A DNA stretch of 64,000 bases from Oscillospiraceae bacterium (GCA_017458335.1 JAFTFT010000004.1:123118-187117), one strand, 5' to 3'; counted from the first letter of the stretch, positions 16,192 through 25,150 are shown. Notes: generated from the letters alone by a model not told the origin. Translations and numbers: made by a program.

Positions 16192-18023
16192 AAAGGGGCT
16201 GTAGCAAAATAGCCCTGAAAAACAAGAAGCCAAGGTTGCCCAAAAGGGTCGCCTTGGCTTCTCATTTGTGGTAAAATAGTTGTGTGAAAAACAAATTACC
16301 GCAAAGAGATTATGGCACATGCAAGCGGAATGTGCAACTGTTAATTGATGAAAATTTTGCAGAAAAGGTAATCCCCGCAGATGACAGCGTACGGCTCTTA
16401 GATCAAATCGTGGAGGAGATGGATTTAAGTCAGCTGGAGAGAGCGTATAACGTACGAGGTCGGAAGCCTGCAATAGAACCGTCAACGATGTTGAAGATAT
16501 TGCTGTATGCGAACATGGAGGGGATCTACAGCTCAAGGAAGATCCGGACAGCATGCCAGCGGGATATCAATTATATGTGGCTTTTGAATGGGACAGCGGC
16601 ACCGAGTTATCACGAGATAGCCCGGTTCAGAAGCCAGCGTCTTTCAGAGTGTGCAGAAGGACTGTTCTTCCAGCTGGTAGAGAGAATGGCAGGATACGGA
16701 GAGATCAAGTATGAGCATCTGTTCGTAGACGGAACGAAGATTGAGGCCAACGCGAACAAATACAGCTTTGTATGGAAGAAAAGCACAACGAAATATGAGG
16801 CCCGAAATAACAAGAAACTGGAAGAAGCTGTAAAAACACTCTGCGAAAAATATGAAGAGCCCGCAGACAGTGAGGCAGAGAAATTGCTGGAAAAACTTCT
16901 GGGGAAGGTCACGGAACCCTTTGTTCACGGGAGAGGGCGTCGGAAAAGTGAGCTGCAGCGAGACATAGAGTTGCTGCAGGAACTACTGAAAAAGCGGAAG
17001 AAATATACCGGCTACCAGGAAATCTTTCAGGGCAGGAACAGCTTTTCAAAGACAGATCCGGATGCGACATTTATGCATATGAAGGAAGATCACATGCGAA
17101 ATGCGCAGTTGAAACCCGGATATAACATTCAGTTTGGTGTGGAAGGAGAGTACATAACCGGTGTCAGTGTTACTTCGGAACGAAGTGACCAACTTACCCT
17201 TATCCCTTTCATGGAAAACCTGCGTAATCATGGAATCGAATATACGGATGTAACAGCGGATGCCGGCTATGAAAGTGAAGAGAACTACAGCTATTTTGAG
17301 ACGATCTCAACAGAGTGCTACATCAAGCCGCAGAATTATGAACGCAGCAAAACAAAGAAGTTCGAGAGCAATATGGCACTGCGGGAGAATATGGCATATG
17401 ATTCTGAGAAGGATGAGTACACCTGTCAGGCTGAGAAAAAGATAAGGGCAAAGTATGTTGGCAAGCAGAAAACCAAAAGTGGATATGAGCGTGAGGTTAC
17501 CTATTACGAGTGTGATGACTGCAGTCAGTGCAAATTTAAAAAGAAATGCACACGGGCAAAAGGAAACCGGAAGCTGCAGGTGTCCAAGAAATTCATTGCG
17601 CAGCGGGCAGCATCACTGGAACGGATCACCAGCCCGAAAGGCATCCAGCTCAGGATGAATCGTTCGATCCAGTCTGAGGGGGCGTTTGGTGTCATCAAGC
17701 AGGACTATGGATTCCGGCAGTTTCTCCTGCGGGGAAACAAAAAAGTTACCACGGAAATCCTGCTGCTTGCCATGGCCTATGATGTAAATAAACTGCATTC
17801 CAAAATACAGAATAACCGTACAGGAACGCAGTTGTTCATAAAAGATTCAGCTTAGTCTACGTGAAACTGAATAGATCGTCAACATTGAGCAGGCCTGGTG
17901 TAGGTGTGCTCAGGGTTAAGGTCGCGGCAGTTCTTATCTATGTGGTGAGTTCTGCTGCTTTTTCTTTAAAAACGGGAGTAAAAAAGGAGCTGCGGCAAAA
18001 ATCCATTTTGCTACAGCTCCTTT
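16192..18023 (+). mobile_element. IS1182-family insertion sequence
   Basis: The element is about 1.83 kb and is bounded by 19-bp terminal inverted repeats: AAAGGGGCTGTAGCAAAAT at 16192-16210, and its complement at 18005-18023 with one mismatch. It contains one intact transposase gene. A long hairpin (AGAAGCCAAGG stem, about 16226-16262) lies just inside the left end, and a second hairpin is formed by the right repeat with the preceding bases. Both probably shield the transposase from outside transcription. No clear target duplication is seen. The right end abuts a broken XRE gene. Confidence 0.85.
16284..17855 (+). CDS. IS1182-family transposase
   Basis: This 523-residue DDE transposase starts at a GTG codon. 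Its N-terminal domain has the family opening (RGRKPAIEPSTMLKILLYANMEGIYSSRKI). The catalytic region includes FVDGTKIEANANKYSFVWKK (first Asp), ADAGYESEENYSYFE (second Asp) and QSEGAFGVIKQDYGFRQFLLRG (Glu region). A Cys cluster, CDDCSQCKFKKKC, lies before the last block. The reading frame is unbroken and the terminal repeats match, so the element may still be active. Confidence 0.93.
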   Translation: MKNKLPQRDYGTCKRNVQLLIDENFAEKVIPADDSVRLLDQIVEEMDLSQLERAYNVRGRKPAIEPSTMLKILLYANMEGIYSSRKIRTACQRDINYMWLLNGTAAPSYHEIARFRSQRLSECAEGLFFQLVERMAGYGEIKYEHLFVDGTKIEANANKYSFVWKKSTTKYEARNNKKLEEAVKTLCEKYEEPADSEAEKLLEKLLGKVTEPFVHGRGRRKSELQRDIELLQELLKKRKKYTGYQEIFQGRNSFSKTDPDATFMHMKEDHMRNAQLKPGYNIQFGVEGEYITGVSVTSERSDQLTLIPFMENLRNHGIEYTDVTADAGYESEENYSYFETISTECYIKPQNYERSKTKKFESNMALRENMAYDSEKDEYTCQAEKKIRAKYVGKQKTKSGYEREVTYYECDDCSQCKFKKKCTRAKGNRKLQVSKKFIAQRAASLERITSPKGIQLRMNRSIQSEGAFGVIKQDYGFRQFLLRGNKKVTTEILLLAMAYDVNKLHSKIQNNRTGTQLFIKDSA

Positions 18024-18041
18024 ATGCATATTTTGAGATAG

Positions 18042-18236
18042 TCTCTTCGAATCTCTGCCGGCATGACTCAGGTCACTTTCGGTTCCGATATGGGGGTGTC
18101 GAAAAAGACCGTAGAATCTTGGAAATCCGGACACAACCATCCGGACGGTGCGGGACACCGCCTGTTGTCCATCACGAAAACTGATCCTTTCTTTCCATGC
18201 AGATCAGGAATCATAAAGGAATATAAAAGATCGTAA
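18042..18236 (+). pseudogene. Truncated XRE-family antitoxin-like HTH gene
   Basis: Reading codons from 18042 gives IS-AGMTQVTFGSDMGVSKKTVESWKSGHNHPDGAGHRLLSI. This is the C-terminal half of a helix-turn-helix antitoxin of the HigA/NadS type, with GVSKKTVESW as the recognition helix. A stop codon (18039-18041) and the IS1182 right end (18023) lie directly upstream, and no start region is left. It seems the IS arrived in or next to this gene and its 5' part, and any toxin, was lost. The frame runs on past the domain to a stop at 18234. Confidence 0.55.
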
Positions 18237-18279
18237 AAATAGTTCGGAAATATAAAGAATCATAAAAGAATATAAAAAG
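18208..18279. repeat. AT-rich direct repeat
   Basis: Two nearly identical 23-bp units (18208-18230 and 18257-18279, beginning GAATCATAAA) are 49 bp apart in non-coding DNA downstream of the XRE remnant. The rest of 18237-18392 holds only a GC-rich imperfect inverted repeat (about 18303-18345) that may end the minus-strand operon. Confidence 0.6.
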
Positions 18280-18392
18280 AGTGGTAGATGGCGAATGCAT
18301 AAAGGGACGGCCCGGCAGTTTATATGCTGCACAGGCCGCCGCCTCTTTTTACGGAACTTACCTTAGAAGGACAAGCGTAAGCTTCCCGTTCT

Positions 18393-18962
18393 TCATTGAT
18401 AATACTTTTCTGCGTGGTACTGGAACAATCCTTTGATAACAGACGTAATGTTGCTTGTCGAGACCGTGGCTCCGCTGACCGCGTCCGGTTCGACCGTCTC
18501 GATCACATTGCCGTAGCCTTCCCATGCGTCATACTGCGCTTTGTTTGTTCCCACGAGCTTTTGGACAAGATTCTCATCCATATACTCGGTCGTGTACTCG
18601 GGATGCCCCATGATCGGGTTGCTGTCTCCCCAGAGACCGACGGTTGTGCCGTCGAGCTCGCCCAGCGTGATCTGGCGAATCGACGCCTCATCCGCGGTTT
18701 CCTTCGTGTTGAGGAGCTCAATGTACATGACAGAGCTGTAGTTTTTCTCCGCACCCCTGCAGGTACAGGAGGTATAAGCGACCTGATACCGCGTGAAAGT
18801 CTTGTTCTTGTTTTCAAAAAGAATCACGGCTTCCAGTTCTGTCGGCGTGCCGCCGCTGGCATATTGCGTATAGGGGAAGGTCGTGAGCTCAGCATGAGCA
18901 ACAGCCCCCAGCGACAGGAGAAGAACCGCACAGATCAGGCAGACTGTCAATTTCCTTTTCAT
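18393..18962 (-). CDS. Secreted protein with FMN-binding-like motif
   Basis: This 189-residue protein has a signal peptide (about 1-24, ending AHA). The C-terminal stretch DAVSGATVSTSN (160-171) matches the (S/T)GAT motif to which flavin is covalently attached in RnfG/NqrC-like FMN-binding domains. A Cys pair, CTC, lies at 66-68. It therefore probably acts outside the membrane in electron transfer or as a flavin-carrying domain. Its start overlaps the stop of the rhodanese-like gene (ATGA), so the two are co-translated. Assignment rests mostly on the motif. Confidence 0.65.
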   Translation of the reverse strand: MKRKLTVCLICAVLLLSLGAVAHAELTTFPYTQYASGGTPTELEAVILFENKNKTFTRYQVAYTSCTCRGAEKNYSSVMYIELLNTKETADEASIRQITLGELDGTTVGLWGDSNPIMGHPEYTTEYMDENLVQKLVGTNKAQYDAWEGYGNVIETVEPDAVSGATVSTSNITSVIKGLFQYHAEKYYQ

Positions 18963-19630
18963 GCGACAGGATGCAGACGGGAGAAGTCAATCAGCGCATA
19001 ATCGGCACGCCAGGTGCAGAAATAGTCGTTGCCGTTTGCGTCCTCAGAATACTCGATCAGCTCCACACCGTGATCACCCTGGTACTCCCAGTTGCCGCCG
19101 ACGTTGTAAAGCAGTTCGGGATCCCAGCCCAGGAAGATAAGGAGCGATTTGGTCATACCGGCGTATCCGCCGCCGCCGCACATCAGGAAGATCGGCTTGT
19201 CCTTCGGGAAGCAGTCTTCCAGGACGAGCATGGATTCCTCATAGTTCGGTTCCGCGGTTGCAATGCTGCCATCCTCGTTCCAAGTCAGGGTGAAGAGGGT
19301 TTCGGCGTCATACGCACCATCTACCGGCAGGCCGGTCAGTGTTGCCAGATAGGGATAGGGAACGATGCGGAAGCCTTCCACCGTAGAGGCCAGATCCGCA
19401 TTTCCGCCGATTGCGGCATAATCTGCCGGGTCAAACAGCATACGGACATCGCGATAGACCACATCGTCACGGCCAAGATACTCATCCAGTGTCTTCATGT
19501 TGATGTTCTTGTCCACGCCGAACATGTTGGTCTCATCCGGTTCCGGCGCCGGGAGCGCATCCGCAAAGGCCACACAGGACAGGCTCAAAGCCAGTGCAAG
19601 GATCAGGAAAAGCGCTGCAAGTTTTTTCAT
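18959..19630 (-). CDS. Secreted rhodanese-like domain protein
   Basis: This 223-residue protein has a signal peptide (about 1-24). It has a rhodanese-like fold: YRDVRMLFDPADYA near 59-72, corresponding to the usual active-site-proximal D-R region, then PIFLMCGGGGYAGMTKSLLIFLGW with the candidate sulphur-carrying Cys151. The loop CGGGGYA differs from the common CxxGxR form. An AGGAGG site precedes the ATG. It is co-transcribed with the FMN-binding-like protein (4-nt overlap). The pair suggests an extracytoplasmic sulphur or redox function, which is not known. Confidence 0.75.
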   Translation of the reverse strand: MKKLAALFLILALALSLSCVAFADALPAPEPDETNMFGVDKNINMKTLDEYLGRDDVVYRDVRMLFDPADYAAIGGNADLASTVEGFRIVPYPYLATLTGLPVDGAYDAETLFTLTWNEDGSIATAEPNYEESMLVLEDCFPKDKPIFLMCGGGGYAGMTKSLLIFLGWDPELLYNVGGNWEYQGDHGVELIEYSEDANGNDYFCTWRADYALIDFSRLHPVA

Positions 19631-19717
19631 TCCGATTCCTCCTATAATAAGTTTTTTCCGTAATAAACGGTTAAGTAAATTATACTATCGTACCGACAGC
19701 CTGTCAAACTATTGACA

Positions 19718-20737
19718 TTATAGGTTAGTGGTACGGCCGGTAAATATATTTTCATCCAGCAGAAGGGAGAGAACCTCTTCCTTCCGGATCCCGCCGAACA
19801 GGGAAGGGAGATCAAAACGATCCAGAACCTCTGTGAGGCTCTCCGCATCCAGACAGACACCGCGCATCGCTTCGGTCAGAGCGCCCAGGGGAGCAGTGGC
19901 CATGAAGTCGCCGAAGAAGGAAATATCTTCGATCCGACCGGCGTGGAGGTCCATGTATACCTCCAGAGTCCCGCCCGGGAATCGCCGGCGGCTGTGATAC
20001 TGAGAATCCGGGCTGCGGCCGTAGGTCCAGTCCCAGCTGCGATACTTTTCATCGGCCAGCCTGCGGACCTCCTGAAGCTCGTCGGGGGAGAGGACTTCCC
20101 GGATCAGACCGTCCCGGGTGAGCTCCTGCAGCAGAAGCTCCCAGAACCGAGGAAGATCGATTCCCTCGGGCAGATAATCCCGGAGATTTCCGACGCGGGA
20201 GCGGACGGATTTGGCGCTCTTGGAAGTGAACTTGGCGGGGTCGGCCCGCAGGGCTCCGGCGATCATGGCCGGGTCCGAGTCAAAGAGCAGCGTGCCGTGG
20301 TGGAGGATCCTCCCTTTGACAATACGCTGGGCTACGCCGGAGATCTTCTTCCCATCCACCAGGATGTCGTTGCGACCGCTGACGGAAGCCTGAACACCAA
20401 GTGCGGCCAGCGCCCGGCAGACCGGCTCGGTGAAGCGGCCGATGGTCAACTCCTCCGCGTTTCCGACGTCCCGGATGAAGGAATAATTCAGGTTCCCGAG
20501 GTCGTGATACACGGCTCCGCCGCCCGTCATACGGCGTACAACGGTGATGCCGTGCGCTTCCACGAAGGAAGCGTTGATCTCCTCGGTGGTGTTCTGGTTC
20601 AGGCCGACGACGACGGTGTTTCGGTTCTGCCAGAGCATGAGCCAGTCGCCCTCCCGCCGGTGCTCCAGAACGTACTGCTCCAGGGCGAGATTATAGCAGG
20701 GGTCGACGGAGCCCGGCTCAAGATAGTGAATGGACAT
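19718..20737 (-). CDS. lplA: Lipoate-protein ligase A
   Basis: This 339-residue enzyme activates free lipoate with ATP and attaches it to lipoyl domains. It has the N-terminal PCYNLALEQYVL motif, RRMTGGGAVYHDLGNLNYSF near residues 69-88 (lipoyl-AMP pocket) and a Lys-containing GKKISGVAQRIVKGRILHHGTLLFD near 130-154. A C-terminal accessory domain (about 245-339) is present, as in long LplA forms. No lipoate synthase is visible, so scavenging may be the route used to modify the E2 and E3 lipoyl domains at 9540, 10902 and 30125. Confidence 0.94.
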   Translation of the reverse strand: MSIHYLEPGSVDPCYNLALEQYVLEHRREGDWLMLWQNRNTVVVGLNQNTTEEINASFVEAHGITVVRRMTGGGAVYHDLGNLNYSFIRDVGNAEELTIGRFTEPVCRALAALGVQASVSGRNDILVDGKKISGVAQRIVKGRILHHGTLLFDSDPAMIAGALRADPAKFTSKSAKSVRSRVGNLRDYLPEGIDLPRFWELLLQELTRDGLIREVLSPDELQEVRRLADEKYRSWDWTYGRSPDSQYHSRRRFPGGTLEVYMDLHAGRIEDISFFGDFMATAPLGALTEAMRGVCLDAESLTEVLDRFDLPSLFGGIRKEEVLSLLLDENIFTGRTTNL

Positions 20738-20901
20738 GAAGAGACCCTCTTTCCTCGGTTTTGCCCATCATAGCACAGAGCGGCGGAACCGACAAGAAGA
20801 AGGATCAAAGCGGAAGACCTCTTTCACAGCCTGATTGTGAATATTATACAAAAAAGCGGAAAAAATCTTGTCATTACCCACAGTTTACTTTTTTGAAACA
20901 G

Positions 20902-20937
20902 CATGTTAACATGATAACAGAAAGTCCTATGTAGGAC
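20902..20937. promoter_or_regulatory. Two palindromes upstream of the third TRAP operon
   Basis: CATGTTAACATG (20902-20913) is a perfect 12-bp palindrome. GTCCTA-TG-TAGGAC (20924-20937) is a second inverted repeat. Both lie within 80 nt of the dctP start and resemble operators for dimeric regulators; the regulator is unknown. The remaining gap from 20738 also holds a possible TATAAT box on the minus strand (20848-20843) for lplA. Confidence 0.45.
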
Positions 20938-20978
20938 GTAGAACCAAGCACAAAAATACGAAGTAAAGGAGAAACAAC

Positions 20979-21983
20979 ATGAAAAAGATCTTAGCACTTG
21001 CCCTGGTCCTCACGATGATTGTTGCCCTTGCCGCAGTCGGCGGCACGGCCTATGCCGCGGCCCCCAAGTACACCATCACCGCAGCCCTGCACACCACGGC
21101 GGGCGGAATTGAAGAGCAGACCGTCCAGCGCTTCGGCGAACTGCTGAGCGAAGCCACCAACGGCGATGTCGTGGTTGAGACCTTCGGCGGCGCGGCCCTC
21201 GGCACCGAGGCCGAAAACCTCACCCAGATCAAGTCCGGCGAAGTGGAATTCGTGCTGTTCGGCGACGTGTTCCTGAGCCAGCTGCTCCAGGACTACAACG
21301 CCACCTCCATCCCCTTCGTGTTCGGCGATATTGATTCCGCCGTCGGTTACTGGGAATCCATCTCCGACACGGTCAACCAGATCTGCAAGGACGACGGCAA
21401 CATGTACATCGTCGGCCGTCAGTACCGCGCCCCGCGCCAGCTGACCGCCAGCAAGGCCATCGAGACCCCGGCGGATCTCAACGGCGTCAAGCTGCGTGTG
21501 CCGGAGACCACCTTCTACCTGAAGGTATGGGGCGGCCTGGGCGCCATCACCACGCCGGTCAACTGGTCCGAAGTCTTCACCGCGCTGCAGACCCATGTCG
21601 TCGACGCGCAGGAGAACCCGATTGAGACCTACTATGCCGCCGGCCTCTGCGAGGTTCAGTCCCACACCATGCTGACCAGCCACATCAACACCTTCTACAC
21701 CTGGGCGGTCAACTGCGACTTCTATGACAGCCTCCCCGAAGAGTATCAGAAGGCCTTTGACGAGTGCGCGGCTCAGGCCCTGAAGGAATGCAACGACGGC
21801 CTGATGGAGCGCCAGGATGCCATCGTCGAGAAGATGGTTGCCGAAGGCCATACCATCATCGAGGTCGACAAGGACGCATGGCGTGAAGCCGCGATGGACA
21901 GCATCATCGAGTGCGCCGACACCCTCGCGCCGATCGCCCGCGACGCGGTCTATGCCCAGCTCGGCATTGAACCGAAAGCCTGA
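20979..21983 (+). CDS. dctP: TRAP transporter solute-binding protein (DctP family)
   Basis: This 334-residue exported binding protein has a signal peptide at about 1-26 (MKKIL, ending AYAAA). The substrate-binding region includes the Arg-containing segment LRVPETTFYLKVWGGLGAITTPVNWSEVFTALQ and the family motif VDAQENPIETYY. A clear AAAGGAG site precedes the ATG. A U-tailed hairpin at 22021 separates it from dctQ, so binding protein is probably made in excess over the permease. It differs from the proteins at 5907 and 25151. Confidence 0.94.
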   Translation: MKKILALALVLTMIVALAAVGGTAYAAAPKYTITAALHTTAGGIEEQTVQRFGELLSEATNGDVVVETFGGAALGTEAENLTQIKSGEVEFVLFGDVFLSQLLQDYNATSIPFVFGDIDSAVGYWESISDTVNQICKDDGNMYIVGRQYRAPRQLTASKAIETPADLNGVKLRVPETTFYLKVWGGLGAITTPVNWSEVFTALQTHVVDAQENPIETYYAAGLCEVQSHTMLTSHINTFYTWAVNCDFYDSLPEEYQKAFDECAAQALKECNDGLMERQDAIVEKMVAEGHTIIEVDKDAWREAAMDSIIECADTLAPIARDAVYAQLGIEPKA

Positions 21984-22020
21984 TTCATTCTGAACCGGTA
22001 CGAGACGTTTCCTTTCTGAT

Positions 22021-22049
22021 GGGGTAAGGGAGATCCCCTCCCTTGCCCC
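22021..22049 (+). terminator. Intercistronic attenuating terminator between dctP and dctQ
   Basis: A 12-bp GC-rich stem (GGGGTAAGGGAG with CTCCCTTGCCCC) is followed by GCCTTTTTATT. It lies inside an operon, so partial read-through is expected to give less dctQ-dctM mRNA than dctP mRNA. Confidence 0.7.
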
Positions 22050-22099
22050 GCCTTTTTATTGCACAAGGCAAGCCAGCCACCTGAAAGCGAGGGATCGGA

Positions 22100-22597
22100 A
22101 TGTGGCAAAAACTGGACAGGATCATGGCGGGAATCGGGACCGTGCTCTCGGTGATTTCCGTCGGGATCGTTGTCATTCTGGGTATCTTACAGGTACTCTT
22201 TCGTTTTATTCTGAAGGTTTCCGTCCCCTGGACGGAAGAGATGATGCGGGCGCTCTTTATCTATATCGTGTTCTTCGGCCTGATCCTGGTGGAGCGGGAG
22301 AACGGGGAAGTGCGCACCACCATGCTGATCGAAAAGCTGCCGTACAAGGCCTATCATGTCTGGGAGAGCATCGTGTCACTGCTCTCGATCCTCTTTAACG
22401 TGCTGGTAATTATCGGCTGCTTCCAGGCCATGAAGGTCACCAACACCACGCTGAGCGCGCTGCCGCAGATTTCGATGAAGATGTTCTTCTATCCGATGGT
22501 CATCAGTCTCCCGCTGATGGTGATCTATCAGATCTATCACATGATCGGGCATATCCGGAAGCTGTCCGGCAAACCCGGAGAGGAGGCGGAGGCATGA
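22100..22597 (+). CDS. dctQ: TRAP transporter small permease (DctQ family)
   Basis: This 165-residue protein has four predicted membrane helices. The DctQ pattern VPWTEEMMRALFIYIVFFGLILVERENGE is near residues 42-70. It overlaps the following dctM by 4 nt. It is the second gene of the dctP-dctQ-dctM-adh operon. Because its partner dctM carries an amber codon, the whole transporter may be non-functional. Confidence 0.92.
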   Translation: MWQKLDRIMAGIGTVLSVISVGIVVILGILQVLFRFILKVSVPWTEEMMRALFIYIVFFGLILVERENGEVRTTMLIEKLPYKAYHVWESIVSLLSILFNVLVIIGCFQAMKVTNTTLSALPQISMKMFFYPMVISLPLMVIYQIYHMIGHIRKLSGKPGEEAEA

Positions 22598-23886
22598 TCA
22601 TCGCGGTATTCCTGGGCGGCCTGGTGCTGCTGTTCCTGCTGGGTTTCGGCGCACCGTATGCCATCGGCCTCGTGTCTATGCTGGTGCTGATCATGACCCG
22701 CGGCATCGGAAACATCCCGCTGGACATGGTGGCGACCAAGCTGGCGTTTTCGGCCAACAACTTCACGCTTCTCGCGATCCCGTTCTTCCTGCTGGCGGGC
22801 AAACTCATGAACACGGGTTCCATCACGACGAGGATCTTCCGTTTCTGCAACACGCTGATCGGCTAGATTCCCGGCGGCCTCGGGCACGCAAACGTGCTGG
22901 CGAGCATTGTCTTTGCCGGGATGAGCGGCTCGGCCGTCGCGGACGCGGCCGGCCTCGGCACTATCGAGATCCGTGCCATGGAGAACGAGGGCTTTGACCG
23001 CGAATTTTCCGCTGCGGTCACGGCGGCCTCCTCCACCATCGGACCCATCATCCCGCCGAGTATCCCCCTGATCGTCTTCGGCGTTTCGGCCGGTGGCGTC
23101 TCGATCGCCAAGCTCCTGATCGGGGGCGTGGTGCCGGGCGTCCTGGTGGGCATCAGCCTGAGCATCATGGTCTTCTACTTCGCGGTCAAACGGAACTATC
23201 CCAAAAGCAAGTTCCCGACCGGAAAAAAGATCTGGAACGATTTCAAAAGTGCCTTTTTCCCGCTGCTGACCCCGGTGATTCTGATCGGCGGCATCCTGTC
23301 CGGCGTCTTTACCCCGACGGAGGGCGCGGCGGTGGCGTCGCTGTACGCCTTTATCCTGACGATGATCGTCTACCGTGAGACCACATGGAAGGACTTCCTG
23401 CTGATCCTGCGGGATACGGCGAAGGAATCGGCCAGCATCATGTTCATCGTCTGCGCGTCGTCCCTCTACGGCTATCTGCTGACCCGCACCAGACTGCCGA
23501 ACCAGTTCATGAACGCGATCTTCACCGTTACGCAGAACAAGTACCTGATCCTCCTGCTGCTGAACGTCTTCTTCCTGGTGATCGGCTGCTTCATGGAGAC
23601 CAACGCGGCGCTCATCATCCTGGTGCCGATCCTGACGCCGATGGCAAACGCGCTGGGGATCGACCTGCTGCACCTGGGTGTGATGATCGTGCTGAACCTA
23701 ATGATCGGGCTTCTGACCCCGCCGGTGGGCATGTGCCTGTATGCCACGGCCAAGGTGGCGGACATCAGTCTGGACCGGATGATCAAGGCGATTCTGCCCT
23801 TCTATGTACCGCTGATTATTGCGCTGCTGCTGGTCACCTTTGTGCCGGGCATCGTGACCTGGCTGCCGAACGCGCTGATCCACTGA
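22594..23886 (+). pseudogene. dctM: TRAP large permease (DctM) with in-frame amber codon
   Basis: The frame codes a complete DctM of about 430 codons, but codon 91 (22864-22866) is TAG. The paralogue at 26802 has Trp there (VGWIPGGLGHANV); here the text reads LIG-stop-IPGGLGHANV. A single TGG to TAG change explains it. The rest is intact on both sides: AGMSGSAVADAAGLG, IIPPSIPLIVFG, FTPTEGAAVASLYAF, IGLLTPPVGMC. A start at 22894 exists but would lack the first two to three helices. It may be a recent pseudogene, a suppressed stop or a base-call error. Confidence 0.85.
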
Positions 23887-23902
23887 AAGAGAGGAAACAA
23901 AC

Positions 23903-24934
23903 ATGAGAGCTGCTTTTCTGGAAGAAGTAGAAAAAATGGGGATGCGGGACATTCCCGTTCCCGAGATCGGACCGGACGATGTTCTGGTCCGGATAAAGGC
24001 CGCGGGCGTCTGCGGCTCGGACCTGCATGCCTACATCGGCAAGCATATCTTCCGCTTCCCGCCGGTGATGCTGGGCCATGAGGGCGCCGGCGTGATCGCG
24101 AAGATCGGGGAGAACGTGACGGGTTTTCAGATCGGCGACCGGGTGACGGTGGACCCGACGATCCCCTGCGGGAAGTGCCGCTGCTGCCGTGAGGGGAACA
24201 CCAACCTCTGCCCGGACCGCGTCGCGCCGGGGACCAAGGCCTGGTGGGGCGGCATGGGCACCTGGGGGGACTACTTCCCGATCCGGGCGGACCACGTCTA
24301 TCACATAGGCGACGATGTCTCCTTTGCCAAGGCCGCGCTGTGCGAGCCGATGGCCAACAGCATGCATATTATTTCCCAGATTCAGGGAAAGGAAAAGAAC
24401 TCGATCTGCGTGATCGGCTGCGGGACCATCGGGCTGTTTGCCGTGCTGCTGGCAAAGCATGCGGGCTATAAGACCGTGATCGGCAGTGATCCGGTGGCCT
24501 TCAACCGGGAGACGGCGGAGAAGGTCGGAGCGGACCTCACGGTCGACCCGATCCATCAGAACATTGAGAAGATCATCCTGGACGCCACAAACGGAGAGGG
24601 CGTCGACGTCACGATCGTCGCGGCGGGCGCGCCGGGGATCCTGGACCAGGCGATTCATCTCACCAAACGCACGGGCGAAATCATGCTGATCGCCATGATG
24701 TCCGAACCCATCGCCTTTGACAGCTGGGCCCTTCTCTCCCGGCAGCAGAGCCTGCGCGGCTCGATGCTGTACAACACGCCGGACTTCGAGGCCTGCCTGA
24801 AGCTCATCAACGAGGGCATCGACCTGAGCCCCTTCATGACGCACAGCATGCCGGTGGAGGAAGCCGGCAGAGCGCTGGAGCTTCTGAAGAACAGGAATGA
24901 AAACGTGGTGAAGGTCACGCTGACGCTGGACTGA
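23903..24934 (+). CDS. Zinc-dependent alcohol/polyol dehydrogenase (MDR family)
   Basis: This 343-residue NAD-dependent dehydrogenase resembles sorbitol and threonine dehydrogenases. Catalytic zinc ligands are Cys in GVCGSD near 37 and His/Glu in GHEGAG near 60. All four structural Cys are present in CGKCRCCREGNTNLC near 90-104. The cofactor motif is GCGTIGL near 172. It lies 16 nt after the amber-containing dctM in the same operon, suggesting that it oxidises the imported compound. Confidence 0.92.
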   Translation: MRAAFLEEVEKMGMRDIPVPEIGPDDVLVRIKAAGVCGSDLHAYIGKHIFRFPPVMLGHEGAGVIAKIGENVTGFQIGDRVTVDPTIPCGKCRCCREGNTNLCPDRVAPGTKAWWGGMGTWGDYFPIRADHVYHIGDDVSFAKAALCEPMANSMHIISQIQGKEKNSICVIGCGTIGLFAVLLAKHAGYKTVIGSDPVAFNRETAEKVGADLTVDPIHQNIEKIILDATNGEGVDVTIVAAGAPGILDQAIHLTKRTGEIMLIAMMSEPIAFDSWALLSRQQSLRGSMLYNTPDFEACLKLINEGIDLSPFMTHSMPVEEAGRALELLKNRNENVVKVTLTLD

Positions 24935-25049
24935 GCGGCCGTTCCGATCTGTGCTGACGCCGGTATAAAAAACAGGCAGATTAATACCGGCAAATGATTT
25001 GTCTAACTTCCACAAAACGGCAGGCCCGCATTTAGGGAAATTGCCGTTA

Positions 25050-25077
25050 TTGACAGGATTGGAAATCGGTTTATAAT
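25050..25077 (+). promoter_or_regulatory. Promoter of the fourth TRAP operon
   Basis: A consensus TTGACA (25050-25055) and TATAAT (25072-25077) are 16 bp apart. The 5' leader contains a 7-bp stem hairpin (TCCGAAG at 25093-25099 with CTTCGGA at 25115-25121) 30 nt before the start codon. Confidence 0.8.
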
Positions 25078-25150
25078 TATTTTGTTCAAATATCCGAAGG
25101 ATTTTGAAGATTTTCTTCGGAGAAATAACAACAATTTGAGGAGGAACAAC

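Noticed and set aside
18208-18279. Repeats with a regular 49-bp spacing, considered as a CRISPR remnant
   Set aside because: There are only two copies, they are AT-rich without dyad symmetry, and no cas genes are present.
22864-22866. Amber codon considered as pyrrolysine or selenocysteine insertion
   Set aside because: Selenocysteine uses TGA, and TRAP permeases are not pyrrolysine proteins. The paralogues have Trp, so a point mutation is simpler.
25093-25121. Leader hairpin of the fourth TRAP operon considered as a riboswitch
   Set aside because: A single 7-bp stem without a second structure or sequence signature is too little for a riboswitch call.
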